From: Paracoccaceae bacterium
GTDB lineage: Bacteria; Pseudomonadota; Alphaproteobacteria; Rhodobacterales; Rhodobacteraceae
Assembly (NCBI GenBank): GCA_947504705.1
Contig: CANNIA010000037.1
Span: forward strand, 1-35,830
Direction: 5' to 3'
Length of the DNA: 35,830 bases
Under the pieces are notes generated by a model. That model saw nothing but the letters and a program-made list of their open reading frames with translations. It was not told the DNA's origin and ran no database searches. Below, piece after piece: positions 24,665 to 33,220 of the stretch. Position numbers and translations under genes: made by a program. The stretch's first letter is position 1; every line of letters begins with the position of its first letter.

Positions 24665-24694
24665 GTTAACCAGATCGCAAATTCCGTGGTTAAC
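24665..24694. promoter_or_regulatory. Inverted repeat upstream of glutamate-synthase-domain gene
   Basis: The arms gttaacca (24665-24672) and tggttaac (24687-24694) are a perfect match across 14 bases, lying between the pseudouridine synthase stop and the next start (24724). With no U-run it looks more like a protein-binding site than a terminator. TTAACC also resembles CtrA half sites, but spacing differs from the TTAA-N7-TTAA consensus. Confidence 0.45.
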
Positions 24695-24723
24695 ATTGCC
24701 CCGAACCGAACCCGGGGGCCGGA

Positions 24724-26346
24724 ATGCTGTCGACGATCTTCAACCTGCGTTACTGCCTGATCACCTGGCCTGCAATCCTGGTGCTTTTGGCCGGTCTTCT
24801 CATGGCTGTCTTCCCCGGCCAGACCTGGTGGCTTCTGCCCGCTGCCGCGCTCTGCCTTGCCTCGGTGCTGATCGGCATCCACGATCTGCGCCAGACCCGT
24901 CACGCCGTCCTGCGCAACTACCCCGTCGCCGCGCATCTGCGCTTCCTCTTGGAATCGATCCGGCCCGAGATGCGGCAGTATTTCTTCGAAGGTGACAAGG
25001 ACGGTGCCCCCTTCCCACGCGACAAGCGCGCCATAGTCTATCAGCGCGCCAAGAAGGACCTCGACAAGCGCCCCTTCGGCACGATGTACGACGTTTACGA
25101 AGAGCAATATGAATGGCTGCACCATTCCATCGCGCCCCGACCCGCCATCGACAGTGCCGCCATGCGGACGCTGGTCGGCAGCACCTGCCCTCAAGCATAT
25201 TCCGCCAGCCTGCTGAACATTTCAGCCATGAGCTACGGCTCGCTTTCCTCCAACGCGATCCGGTCGCTGAACCGCGGGGCCAAGGCCGGCGGCTTTTTTC
25301 ATGACACGGGCGAAGGGGGCGTTTCCCCCTATCACCGCGAATTCGGCGGCGATCTGGTGTGGGAGCTTGGCTCGGGCTATTTCTGCGCCCGCACCGACGA
25401 CGGTCGCTTTGACCCCGCGAAATTCGCCGATGTTTCCTCTGACCCCCAGATCAAGATGGTGGAACTAAAACTCTCCCAAGGCGCAAAACCGGGCCACGGC
25501 GGGGTGCTTCCCGCCGCGAAAGTGACCGAAGAAATCTCACGCATCCGTGGCGTGCCGATGGGGCAGGACTGCGTTTCCCCCGCCAGCCATTCGACCTTTT
25601 CCACGCCCACCGGCCTGTTGGAATTCGTGGCCAAAATGCGGGACCTGTCGGGCGGCAAACCCGCAGGCTTCAAGCTTTGCATCGGTCATACATGGGAATT
25701 CATGGCGATCTGCAAGGCGATGCTTGAAACCGGCATCACCCCCGATTTCATCGTCGTCGACGGGAAAGAGGGCGGCACCGGAGCCGCACCCCTGGAATTC
25801 ATGGACCACGTCGGCATGCCGCTCCGCGACGGCCTTAGCTTGGTTCACAACGCGCTGGTCGGCATTGGAGTCCGCGACCGGGTGCGGATCGGGGCCTCGG
25901 GAAAAATCACCTCGGCCTTCGACATGGCCCGCGTGCTGGCCCTTGGGGCCGACTGGTGCAACGCCGCGCGCGGCTTCATGTTCGCCGTCGGCTGCATTCA
26001 GGCGCAGTCCTGCCACACCGGCGAATGTCCGACCGGGGTTGCCACCCAAGACCCATTGCGCAGCCGCGCCATCGTGGTGCCGGACAAGGCCGAACGCGTG
26101 GCAAGCTTCCATAGGAACACGCTCCACGCCCTTGCCGAACTTGTCGCCGCCGCAGGCCTTTCGCACCCCAGTGAGCTTAAGCCCCATCACTTCCTGCGCC
26201 GGGCCTCGTCCGACAAAGTGATCTCGCTGGCCGAGCAATACGAACAGCTTCGCCCCGGCCAACTCCTCGCCGACCCCGCCTCCTCCCCCCGCTTCGCTGA
26301 AGCTTGGGCACTATCAACCGCAGACAGCTTTGCCCGCGCAACGTAA
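24724..26346 (+). CDS. Membrane-anchored FMN-binding glutamate synthase-domain protein
   Basis: This 540-residue protein has two N-terminal membrane helices (TWPAILVLLAGLLMAVF and LLPAAALCLASVLIGI) followed by a glutamate-synthase-type FMN TIM barrel: ISAMSYGSLSSNAIRSLNRGAKAGG, LSQGAKPGHGGVLP, VVDGKEGGTGAAP and IGASGKITSAFD. Cys residues in QSCHTGECPTGVATQD match the 3Fe-4S ligands of GltB. It lacks the glutaminase domain of true GltB (about 1500 residues) and no gltD is adjacent, so it is one of the stand-alone FMN-binding glutamate-synthase-family proteins with unsettled function, probably an inner-membrane oxidoreductase. Its TAA stop lies inside a dispersed palindrome. Confidence 0.87.
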   Translation: MLSTIFNLRYCLITWPAILVLLAGLLMAVFPGQTWWLLPAAALCLASVLIGIHDLRQTRHAVLRNYPVAAHLRFLLESIRPEMRQYFFEGDKDGAPFPRDKRAIVYQRAKKDLDKRPFGTMYDVYEEQYEWLHHSIAPRPAIDSAAMRTLVGSTCPQAYSASLLNISAMSYGSLSSNAIRSLNRGAKAGGFFHDTGEGGVSPYHREFGGDLVWELGSGYFCARTDDGRFDPAKFADVSSDPQIKMVELKLSQGAKPGHGGVLPAAKVTEEISRIRGVPMGQDCVSPASHSTFSTPTGLLEFVAKMRDLSGGKPAGFKLCIGHTWEFMAICKAMLETGITPDFIVVDGKEGGTGAAPLEFMDHVGMPLRDGLSLVHNALVGIGVRDRVRIGASGKITSAFDMARVLALGADWCNAARGFMFAVGCIQAQSCHTGECPTGVATQDPLRSRAIVVPDKAERVASFHRNTLHALAELVAAAGLSHPSELKPHHFLRRASSDKVISLAEQYEQLRPGQLLADPASSPRFAEAWALSTADSFARAT

Positions 26347-26370
26347 GATGGACAATATTGCCCATCGTTC
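26343..26370. repeat. Dispersed 28-bp palindrome, copy 2
   Basis: The arms gtaagatggacaat and attgcccatcgttc have three mismatches and the same 14+14 layout and core as copy 1 at 12389-12416. It includes the stop codon of the glutamate-synthase-domain gene (TAA at 26344-26346) and lies 9 bp before the stop of the converging flavoprotein gene, so it could serve as a two-way terminator. Confidence 0.6.
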
Positions 26371-26378
26371 CGGATAAC

Positions 26379-28355
26379 TCAGATCGCCATTCCGATCTTG
26401 CGGCCCTCATGAAACGCATAGGCGGCCAACCTTGGCGCGGCCGCATCGCCGACCCGGAGCAGCACCTTGCCCGGCACCGCCTCAGGGAATGGATCAAACG
26501 CCCGGTTCGTCGTCGCCATCACCAAGGCCGAGGCGGCAATCACCTCCTCCTCCCCAGTCAGGAATGACTTCACCGTCACTCCGTTTCCATGCCAGCGCAC
26601 CAGCCGGTGTTCCGCCAGCATCCGAACACCCAAAGCCCCCAGCCGCCGCCGCACCACACCATCCGCCGCCGTCCGCGAAAGCTCGGCCCCGACAAAGGCC
26701 CCCGGCGTCACGATAGTCACCTTCTTCCCCGCCTCAGCCATCGCCCAGGCCGTCCCGACCCCGCGCCAGTTGCCGCCTTCGTCATAGATCACCACCGCAT
26801 CGCCCAGCCGCGCCTCGCGCCGCAGCACCGCCTCGGGCGACCAGACGCCGCCCGTTTCAATCCCCGGCAGCGATGCCTCTTGCGGCACCCAACGCTGAAA
26901 GCCGCTTTCATCCGGCAGGGACCCAGTGGCCACCACCACGACCCCGGCCGGGTGATACGCCAGCTCCGCCTCGTCCAGAAAAGTGTTCAGCCGCAACCGC
27001 ACGCCCAGTTTGTCGAACTGCCGCTCGTACCAATCCATCAACTCCAGAATTTGCCCCCGGCGCGGTTGCATCCCTGCCAGCCGGAACTGCCCGCCGATCA
27101 CCGGCAAGGCCTCGACCACCTCCACCCGATGCCCACGTTCCGCTGCCACCCGCGCCGCCTCAAGCCCCGCCGGGCCTGCGCCCACGACCAGCACATCCTT
27201 CTGCTCGACCGAAGGGACAAACCGATCCCCACCCCACTCAAACTCCCGACCGACCGAGGGATTGATCAGACAGGAAATCCAATAGTCGCGCGACCGCCGT
27301 CCCCAGCACATCTGGTTGCAGGAGATGCAGCCCCGCACATCCTCCGCCCGCCCCTCGGCCACCTTGCGCGCCAGATGTGGGTCGGCAATCTGCCCCCGGA
27401 CGATCGACACCAGATCGGCAAGGCCCGAAGCAATGATCGCCTCGCCATTCTCCGGCGTCCTGACCCCGGCTTCCGAGGTCACCACCGCATGTTTCAGCAC
27501 CGATTTCAGCTGCGCTGTTAGCGGCGTGGTCAGCTTTTCGGCATGGGTAAAGGGCGGAATGATCGATTCGAATTCCAGATACGACCCCGCCCCCACCGTG
27601 ACGTAATCCACATGCCCCGTCCGGTCATGGAGGTCGAGGATTTCGGTCAAGGCCTCCGCCCCCAAGGTCACCTCATAGGCCGTCGAGTAGCTGACCGCCA
27701 AACCCACGATGAAATCCTCACCACAGGCCCGCCGCACCCGTTCGATCAGCGCCCGAGAAAACCGCGTCCGACCCTTCAAGCCGCCGCCCCACTGGTCGGT
27801 GCGCTGGTTCGACCATGGCGTCCAGAACTGATCCAGAAGCGAGTGATAGGCCGCCCAGACCTCCACCCCCTGAAAACCGCAGGCCTTGGACCGCACCGCC
27901 GCCGCGACATGGGCCTCCAGCAACTCCTCGACCTCCGCCCCCGTCATCGCGTGGCTACCGTCGCTGTCATGGTAGGACGGCCCGCCCGAAGGTGACCAAT
28001 GCGGCGCAAAACTCAGATCCGAATCGCCATGCGCGCCGATGTGGTAAAGCTGCTGCAGGATGACCGCGCCCGCATCCTTGACCTTGTCGGTGATCGCCCG
28101 AAAGCCGGGGATCACAGCATCGTCGGAATGCAGATAATTGCCGCGCGTCAGAACCCCCGTCCGGTGCACAGGCATCGGCTCCGCCACGATCATCGCCGCC
28201 CCACCCAAGGCACGCTCCAGCAAGTAGCCTTCAAAGCGCGGCCCCGGCAGGCCCTGATCCGACATGTTCGCCGTATGGGCACCAAAGACGATCCGATTGC
28301 GCAGGGTCTGGCCGCGCAAGCCAAGGGGAGACATCAGGCGGGGGTGCTGGGTCAT
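26379..28355 (-). CDS. Old Yellow Enzyme-type FMN/FAD/4Fe-4S oxidoreductase
   Basis: This 658-residue protein of the dienoyl-CoA reductase / dimethylamine dehydrogenase / NADH:flavin oxidoreductase family has an N-terminal FMN barrel (LRNRIVFGAHTANMSDQG, ILQQLYHIGAHGD, VEVWAAYHSLLDQFW), a cysteine cluster for 4Fe-4S (GCISCNQMCWGRRSRDYWIS) and a C-terminal FAD/NAD(P) half (VLVVGAGPAGLEAARVAAE). It reduces enones or demethylates small amines; the substrate is not decidable. It starts at ATG 28355, with GGAGG six bases upstream; an upstream in-frame ATG would overlap the palindrome. The 24-bp palindrome at 28384-28407 is an obvious candidate operator. Upstream on the same strand are a nucleosidase and an aldehyde dehydrogenase. 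Confidence 0.88.
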   Translation of the reverse strand: MTQHPRLMSPLGLRGQTLRNRIVFGAHTANMSDQGLPGPRFEGYLLERALGGAAMIVAEPMPVHRTGVLTRGNYLHSDDAVIPGFRAITDKVKDAGAVILQQLYHIGAHGDSDLSFAPHWSPSGGPSYHDSDGSHAMTGAEVEELLEAHVAAAVRSKACGFQGVEVWAAYHSLLDQFWTPWSNQRTDQWGGGLKGRTRFSRALIERVRRACGEDFIVGLAVSYSTAYEVTLGAEALTEILDLHDRTGHVDYVTVGAGSYLEFESIIPPFTHAEKLTTPLTAQLKSVLKHAVVTSEAGVRTPENGEAIIASGLADLVSIVRGQIADPHLARKVAEGRAEDVRGCISCNQMCWGRRSRDYWISCLINPSVGREFEWGGDRFVPSVEQKDVLVVGAGPAGLEAARVAAERGHRVEVVEALPVIGGQFRLAGMQPRRGQILELMDWYERQFDKLGVRLRLNTFLDEAELAYHPAGVVVVATGSLPDESGFQRWVPQEASLPGIETGGVWSPEAVLRREARLGDAVVIYDEGGNWRGVGTAWAMAEAGKKVTIVTPGAFVGAELSRTAADGVVRRRLGALGVRMLAEHRLVRWHGNGVTVKSFLTGEEEVIAASALVMATTNRAFDPFPEAVPGKVLLRVGDAAAPRLAAYAFHEGRKIGMAI

Positions 28356-28383
28356 GGGGGCCTCCATTCCGCCCAGACAGCCA

Positions 28384-28407
28384 AAACTTGACACATGTGT
28401 CAAGTTT
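28384..28407. promoter_or_regulatory. Perfect 24-bp palindrome, operator-like
   Basis: Twelve bases aaacttgacaca are followed by their exact complement with no gap. It lies 29 bp upstream of the flavoprotein start, and its last base is in the stop codon of the upstream nucleosidase gene. The TTGACA...TGTCAA form is typical of TetR-family operators. No regulator gene adjoins it. Confidence 0.65.
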
Positions 28408-29039
28408 CATCTCAGCGCAGCCAGACCCCCGGATTGCAACGCCGCCGCCATGGCCTGAACCGCCTTGCCAAGGTTCTCATCCACGACATGCAGATATTCC
28501 TGCCAGTCATGCAGGCCCGAAAGTTCCTGATCCCCATCCGAAATCCCCCGCAGGGCGATCAGCGGCACCGAAAACCCCTGACAGGCGCGCAAGACGGCGA
28601 AGGTCTCCATGTCAACCATATCCTCGGAAATGCCGGCATAAGCCGCCCCCGACACCACATTGCCGCCCGTCGACAGGCTGGCCAAGGGAACACCCGGAAC
28701 GCGGAGGGGCAAAGGCAGCGTTGCAGGCTGGTCCAAGAACGGCGTAACGCCCTTCGGAAAGCCCAGCACAGACGCATCCATGTCGCGCCACGAAACGGAC
28801 GAGGCCTGATAGACCTGCGTCTTCACCAGCCGTGCCGACCCGGCCGATCCCAGCGAGACCACAAGATCCAGTCGCCCCGGCCCCAGTTCCACCAGCGCCT
28901 TCGTCACCGCAATCGCCGATTCAACCGGCCCCACACCGCAAATCAGCGGGCGGAACAGGGCCTGCAGGTTCGGCCCATATTCGGGGGGTGCTGCCATCAC
29001 GAACAGCACCCGCACCGGGCCGATCTGCACCAGTTCCAT
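28407..29039 (-). CDS. MTA/SAH nucleosidase-like protein (nucleoside phosphorylase fold)
   Basis: This 210-residue protein of the PNP/UDP phosphorylase superfamily, in the 5'-methylthioadenosine/S-adenosylhomocysteine nucleosidase group, contains CGVGPVESAIAVTKAL, VVSLGSAGSA (base/ribose pocket), VDMETFAVLRAC (Met-Glu ribose-binding pair) and RGISDGDQEL (catalytic Asp). It would clear MTA or SAH for methionine salvage. The N-terminal substrate segment is short compared with E. coli MtnN (232), so specificity is uncertain. The ATG at 29039 with aagg upstream starts 4 bp after the aldehyde dehydrogenase stop; cotranscription is likely. Confidence 0.8.
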   Translation of the reverse strand: MELVQIGPVRVLFVMAAPPEYGPNLQALFRPLICGVGPVESAIAVTKALVELGPGRLDLVVSLGSAGSARLVKTQVYQASSVSWRDMDASVLGFPKGVTPFLDQPATLPLPLRVPGVPLASLSTGGNVVSGAAYAGISEDMVDMETFAVLRACQGFSVPLIALRGISDGDQELSGLHDWQEYLHVVDENLGKAVQAMAAALQSGGLAALR

Positions 29040-29043
29040 CGCC

Positions 29044-30489
29044 TTAGCCTTGCGTCGAATCCCAGGCCGAGATCGCCTTGACCTCAAGGAACTCTTCCAA
29101 CCCCCAGTGCCCACCTTCCCGCGCGCGGCCCGAGGATTTGACCCCGCCAAAAGGCGACCCAGCACCACGACTTTTGCCGTTCATCTGGACCATGCCCGAC
29201 TTCAGCGCCAAGGCCATCCGGTTGCGCTTGGCCCCATCCTGCGACTGGACATAGTTCGTCAGACCATAGGGCGTGTCGTTGGCGATCCGCACGGCATCGG
29301 CTTCGGTATCAAAGGGGATCATGCACAGGACCGGCCCGAAGATTTCTTCCTTCTCGATGGTCATGCCCGGCACGACATCGGCAAAGATCGTTGGCTTGAT
29401 GTAAAAGCCCCGGTTAAAGCCCTCTGGCAGCCCCGGCCCGCCTGCGATCAGACGCGCGCCTTCGTCGATGCCCTTCTGGATATGGGCCTGAATCTGGTCC
29501 CACTGGCGCTTGTTCACCACCGGGCCGATATGCGGGCCTTCTTCCATCGCACTGCCGACCTTGATTTCACTGGCGACACGCGCCGCCGTTTCCACCGCAC
29601 GGTCATAAACCCCACGCTGCACCAGCATGCGGCTGGGCGCGTTGCAGGACTGGCCGGTGTTGTCCATCATATGCTTGACGCCGCGTTCGATCGCTTTGTC
29701 GTCCGCATCGTCGAACACCACGTTGGCACCCTTGCCACCCAGCTCCAGCGTCACCCGCTTCAGCGTATCGGCAGCAGCCTTTGAAATCGCCATGCCGGCC
29801 CGGGTCGAGCCGGTGAACGAGATCATCGTAACATCCGGATGCGTGGTCAGCTGCGCGCCAACGCCCATGCCGTCGCCGTTCACCAGGTTGAAGACGCCCG
29901 CAGGCAGGCCCGCATCATGGCAGAACTCGGCAAAAATCATCGCGTTCAGGGGCGATTCTTCCGACGGCTTCAGCACACAGGTGCAGCCCGCCAGCATCGC
30001 CGGAATGGCCTTCAGCGCGATCTGGTTCAACGGCCAGTTCCACGGCGTGATCAGCCCGACAACCCCGATGGGTTCAAGCACGATCCGGTCGTTCGGGGCA
30101 TGAGGGCCCAGCGGGCGGATCCACTCCAGCGTGTCAAACGCGGTCAGGAAGTTGTTGGTGTGCCACGGCAGGCAGGTAACCTGCTGCTCCAGGGCATGTT
30201 TCAGGGGCGAGCCCATCTCCATTGAAACGGCACGGGCAAGCTCTTCCTTGCGCGCCTCATATTGCTCAAGGATCTTCACCACATATTCGCGACGCGTGGC
30301 AGGTGGCGTGGCAGCCCAGGCCGGGAAAGCAGCCTTGGCGGCGGCAACAGCGGCATTGGTGTCAGCACCATCGCCAAGCGAGATCACCGCGCAGGGCTCT
30401 TCGTTTGAGGGGTTAATGACCAGACAGTCACGCGCCTTGGTCGGCGGAACCCATGCCCCGTTGATATAGAAATCACGCTTCTCGATCAT
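29044..30489 (-). CDS. NAD(P)+-dependent aldehyde dehydrogenase
   Basis: This 481-residue ALDH-superfamily enzyme oxidises an aldehyde to the acid. The catalytic Glu is in TLELGGKGANVV and the nucleophile Cys in NTGQSCNAPSR; PWNWPLNQIALKAIPAMLAG and GSTRAGMAISKAA form the cofactor site, and EIFGPVLCMIPF is present. The substrate cannot be named. The ATG at 30489 has ggag eight bases upstream. It heads a short operon with the nucleosidase-like gene. An 83-bp gap separates it from the GNAT gene upstream, which probably contains its promoter (AT-rich around 30507-30525). Confidence 0.92.
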   Translation of the reverse strand: MIEKRDFYINGAWVPPTKARDCLVINPSNEEPCAVISLGDGADTNAAVAAAKAAFPAWAATPPATRREYVVKILEQYEARKEELARAVSMEMGSPLKHALEQQVTCLPWHTNNFLTAFDTLEWIRPLGPHAPNDRIVLEPIGVVGLITPWNWPLNQIALKAIPAMLAGCTCVLKPSEESPLNAMIFAEFCHDAGLPAGVFNLVNGDGMGVGAQLTTHPDVTMISFTGSTRAGMAISKAAADTLKRVTLELGGKGANVVFDDADDKAIERGVKHMMDNTGQSCNAPSRMLVQRGVYDRAVETAARVASEIKVGSAMEEGPHIGPVVNKRQWDQIQAHIQKGIDEGARLIAGGPGLPEGFNRGFYIKPTIFADVVPGMTIEKEEIFGPVLCMIPFDTEADAVRIANDTPYGLTNYVQSQDGAKRNRMALALKSGMVQMNGKSRGAGSPFGGVKSSGRAREGGHWGLEEFLEVKAISAWDSTQG

Positions 30490-30572
30490 GGTTCGGACTC
30501 CGCTGTGGAAATTTGATCATTTTCTGGCAGCATATCGGTGCCAGCGCAAGCAAGGCTCCAAGGCTGGTTACC

Positions 30573-31184
30573 TCAATCGCCCCTTGCCTCCAATGGGCGA
30601 ACCATCGTGGTCGAGGAGGAAAAGCCGAAAAAATGCCGGACTAAGCCCAACTTTTCCGTCCGCGTCGCCATGAAGCCGTGACGTTCATACAGCGCCCGAG
30701 CGCGCCAGTTGTCGGCAATCACATCCAGCCGAACCGTCCGATAGCCTCGTTCCGCCGCTTCCCGGTACAGCGCCACCAAGAGCTTGCTGCCGATCCCCTC
30801 GCCGCGATGCGCCCGTGCGACACAAATCCCGTCAACAAGGAAGCGATCGTTGTCCACCTCGCGGGTCAGCGCCCAAAGGATCACTCCGCGCCAGCGCCCG
30901 CCCAAAGGCCCATAGATCGCCCGCAGATCGGCCCAGCTTCCACCTGCGAAACTTCCCGCAGGTGTCTTGAACCCGGCAATGCCCAGCAAGTTGCCACTTT
31001 CGTCCAAGGCCGCGATGCAGTGATCGGCGCGGATCACCCGTTCAAAGAACGCCCGCGCCCGCGCATCCGGGCCAAGCACCCGGCCCAGCTTTCCGCCGAA
31101 CGCCTCCCAGTACAGGGCCGCCGCCTGATCGCCCATATTGTCGGGCAGGCCTGACTGGATCGTCACCCGCCCGGTCACGCCCAT
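30573..31184 (-). CDS. GNAT-family N-acetyltransferase
   Basis: This 203-residue acetyltransferase has the acetyl-CoA pyrophosphate motif ARAHRGEGIGSKLLVALYRE and DNWRARALYERHGF with the conserved Tyr/Asn end. The acceptor (amino acid, protein or drug) is unknown. The N-terminal 60 residues (YWEAFGGKLGRVLGP) look like GNATs that begin with a variable helix. ATG 31184 has GAGG seven bases upstream. GTG 31178 is an alternative giving a 4-bp overlap. It is the last gene of the mobA-mobB-unknown-GNAT overlap chain; a link to molybdenum cofactor is positional only. Confidence 0.85.
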   Translation of the reverse strand: MGVTGRVTIQSGLPDNMGDQAAALYWEAFGGKLGRVLGPDARARAFFERVIRADHCIAALDESGNLLGIAGFKTPAGSFAGGSWADLRAIYGPLGGRWRGVILWALTREVDNDRFLVDGICVARAHRGEGIGSKLLVALYREAAERGYRTVRLDVIADNWRARALYERHGFMATRTEKLGLVRHFFGFSSSTTMVRPLEARGD

Positions 31185-32047
31185 TTCAACGCCTCGGCCA
31201 GCAGGCGCGCATGACCCTCCCCAAGGATCCAGCCTTCCTCTTGCGCTTCCGAAGGGGCCTCGAACAGCGGCCCCAGACGATCCGCGCCCGAAAGCCGATA
31301 CAACGCCTGCGACAACAGCCGCACCTGCGCCTGATCTGCTGTCAGCCCATCGGCATTGGCCAGAATCGCGACCTCTCCGGCCAGAAGTGAGGGATAGACC
31401 TCGGCAATTACCACCGGCGCGTCGGGTGCCTGAAAGGGCCAGACCGCCGTCCCCGGCATCTGTGCCAGCCTATGAACCATCGGCAGCCCCAACAGGCTTT
31501 GCGACCCGACCGAGCCGGGATTGAACAGCATCCATGGGCTTTTCGCCCGAGGCACCGCCAGTTCCGCCGCGCGCTTTTCGGCCAAGCCCAGAGCGGCGTA
31601 GTCGATCCCCACCCGCCGATAGGGCAGGCCCGGCCAGTGTTGCCCGGTCGGATGGCTCCAGAACGGCCCCGGCCCTTCGGGGAAGGCAGCGTTGATCTGC
31701 GTCGCCACCTCAAACCGGTTGTTCCGGTTTTCCGCGTCATCCCGGATCGCCCCGGCCAGCCATTCCCAGACCGCTGGAGCCTTGGCCACACCGGTCAACC
31801 TCGCGGCAAAGCCCGCCGGATAACCCATGGCAAAGTCGAACCCGATCAACAGCCGCAGCCCATCCGCCCGCGCGGTTTCGATCAGCGTCAAAAGCTGCGC
31901 CTCGGCACTGGCGCGGGTGCGGTGGTGCCATTCCTGCCCACCTTCGGCATCGTGGCACCCGACCCAGACCGCATTCGCCCGGCTTGTCGCACTGGTAGGC
32001 AGGTTCGCCGCCGACCAGTCGACTACGATCACCCGGTCAAACCGCAA
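31175..32047 (-). CDS. Conserved unknown protein of the mobAB cluster (RNase H-like fold, DUF429-like)
   Basis: This 290-residue protein has a short N-terminal strand with acidic residue (DRVIVVDWSAAN), LRLLIGFDFAMGYPAGFA and an Asn-rich NRNNRFEVATQINAAF followed by GPGPFW. The VDWS and GFDFAMG acidic strands resemble DUF429-like RNase-H-fold proteins; this is judged from pattern only. The TTG start at 32047 has gagg six bases upstream and overlaps mobB by 11 bp. GTG 32032 is possible but lacks a ribosome binding site. I recall similar genes beside mobAB in this bacterial family, sometimes labelled as molybdopterin guanine dinucleotide synthesis proteins, but no activity is known to me. Confidence 0.75.
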   Translation of the reverse strand: MRFDRVIVVDWSAANLPTSATSRANAVWVGCHDAEGGQEWHHRTRASAEAQLLTLIETARADGLRLLIGFDFAMGYPAGFAARLTGVAKAPAVWEWLAGAIRDDAENRNNRFEVATQINAAFPEGPGPFWSHPTGQHWPGLPYRRVGIDYAALGLAEKRAAELAVPRAKSPWMLFNPGSVGSQSLLGLPMVHRLAQMPGTAVWPFQAPDAPVVIAEVYPSLLAGEVAILANADGLTADQAQVRLLSQALYRLSGADRLGPLFEAPSEAQEEGWILGEGHARLLAEALKWA

Positions 32048-32531
32048 GCCCGACCTCACGCAGGATGAAATCGGCAACCGCCTTGGTGTCGTTCAGGTCC
32101 AGGACTGGGACCGGCAGCACCAGTGCCGCATCCGTCGCCACCGCCCGCACCAAAGGATCGCCCGACTGGATCAGCGGGTGCCCCGTCGCCGCACGCCAGA
32201 CCTCGACCTTCGGATGCGCGTCGCGCTTGTAGCCTTCGACCAGCACCAGATCGACCGGCGCCAGCCGTGACAGCACCGCCGAAAGCTCCGGCTCTGGCCC
32301 CCGGTGTTCCACCATCAGCGCAAAGCGCCCGGCCCCCGCCAGCACCACCTCCTGCGCGCCCGCGACCCGGTGCCGGTAGGTGTCCTTGCCCGGCTGGTCC
32401 AGATCGACATCGTGATGCACATGCTTGACGGTCGAGACGGAAAACGCTCGCCCGGTGATCTCGGCCACCAACCTCTCCATCAGGCTGGTCTTGCCCGAAT
32501 TCTTCCAGCCGATGACCCCGTAAACCTTCAT
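32037..32531 (-). CDS. mobB: Molybdopterin-guanine dinucleotide biosynthesis protein MobB
   Basis: This 164-residue P-loop GTP-binding protein acts with MobA in attaching GMP to molybdopterin. Walker A is GWKNSGKTSLMERL near the N-terminus, then TVKHVHHDVDLDQPGKDTYR and LVLVEGYKRDAHPKVEVWR, all characteristic of MobB. The start at ATG 32531 overlaps the mobA stop (ATGA), giving translational coupling. Size matches family members (about 160-175). Confidence 0.93.
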   Translation of the reverse strand: MKVYGVIGWKNSGKTSLMERLVAEITGRAFSVSTVKHVHHDVDLDQPGKDTYRHRVAGAQEVVLAGAGRFALMVEHRGPEPELSAVLSRLAPVDLVLVEGYKRDAHPKVEVWRAATGHPLIQSGDPLVRAVATDAALVLPVPVLDLNDTKAVADFILREVGLAV

Positions 32532-33118
32532 ACCGCCCCCTTAACCCAAGCCTCGGCCTGCGCCAGATCTTCGGGAGTGTTCAGGTTCATAAACGCACGG
32601 GCATCGGAGAAACGCGCCGTCACCGCGCCATGCACCTTGGTAAAGCCGGTGACCTTGCCGCCCCCCGACGCCAGATATTCGGTCAAGGCACCCACCAGCC
32701 CCACCGGCCAGACCGCCGTCGCCGGATGGTCACGGCTGTCGTCCCGCGCCATCGCTAACCCCTCGGGCGCGGCTTCAGCGGCCAGCAACAACTGCGGCAC
32801 CAGATCGCCGGGGATAAAGGGCGTGTCGACGGGGGTGGTCACCAGATGCGAAGCCCCCATCTCAGCCGCTCGCTTCAAGCAAGCCAACACCCCGGAAAGC
32901 GGCCCCTGCGGCCGATCATCCGGCACCACCGCAAAACCAAACGCCGCGAACCGCGCCGCGTCGCCATTTGCCGAGATCAGGACCTGATCCACTTGCGGCT
33001 CCAGCCGGTCCAGCACATGCGACATCAGGCTCCGCCCGGCAAAGACCACCAACGCCTTGTCGACGCCGCCCATGCGCCGGGCTTCTCCGCCTGCCAGAAC
33101 TGCCCCGAAAATGCGCAA
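32528..33118 (-). CDS. mobA: Molybdenum cofactor guanylyltransferase MobA
   Basis: This 196-residue nucleotidyltransferase transfers GMP from GTP to molybdopterin, making the MGD cofactor of the DMSO-reductase family. The N-terminal LAGGEARRMGGVDKAL is the GTP-binding signature; ISANGDAARFAAFG, VVPDDRPQGPLSGVLA and TTPVDTPFIP follow in family order. The start is TTG at 33118, with aaagggg seven bases upstream. It is the first gene of the cluster; the promoter probably lies in the about 100-bp gap before the lipoprotein gene. It is intact. Confidence 0.93.
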   Translation of the reverse strand: MRIFGAVLAGGEARRMGGVDKALVVFAGRSLMSHVLDRLEPQVDQVLISANGDAARFAAFGFAVVPDDRPQGPLSGVLACLKRAAEMGASHLVTTPVDTPFIPGDLVPQLLLAAEAAPEGLAMARDDSRDHPATAVWPVGLVGALTEYLASGGGKVTGFTKVHGAVTARFSDARAFMNLNTPEDLAQAEAWVKGAV

Positions 33119-33182
33119 GAAGGTCCCCTTTCAACGCAACCGATGATCCAGGGGCCAAATTTATTAGGCAAGAAATTTGTCA

Positions 33183-33202
33183 AAATCCTTGCTTAAGGAT
33201 TT
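33183..33202 (-). terminator. Hairpin after lipoprotein gene
   Basis: A perfect eight-base stem aaatcctt / aaggattt with a gctt loop lies 18 bp past the lipoprotein stop, followed in the minus direction by another T. The stem is A/T-rich, so strength is modest; it may separate the lipoprotein and mobA units. Confidence 0.5.
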
Positions 33203-33220
33203 CGGCCCCAGCGCCGGCAA

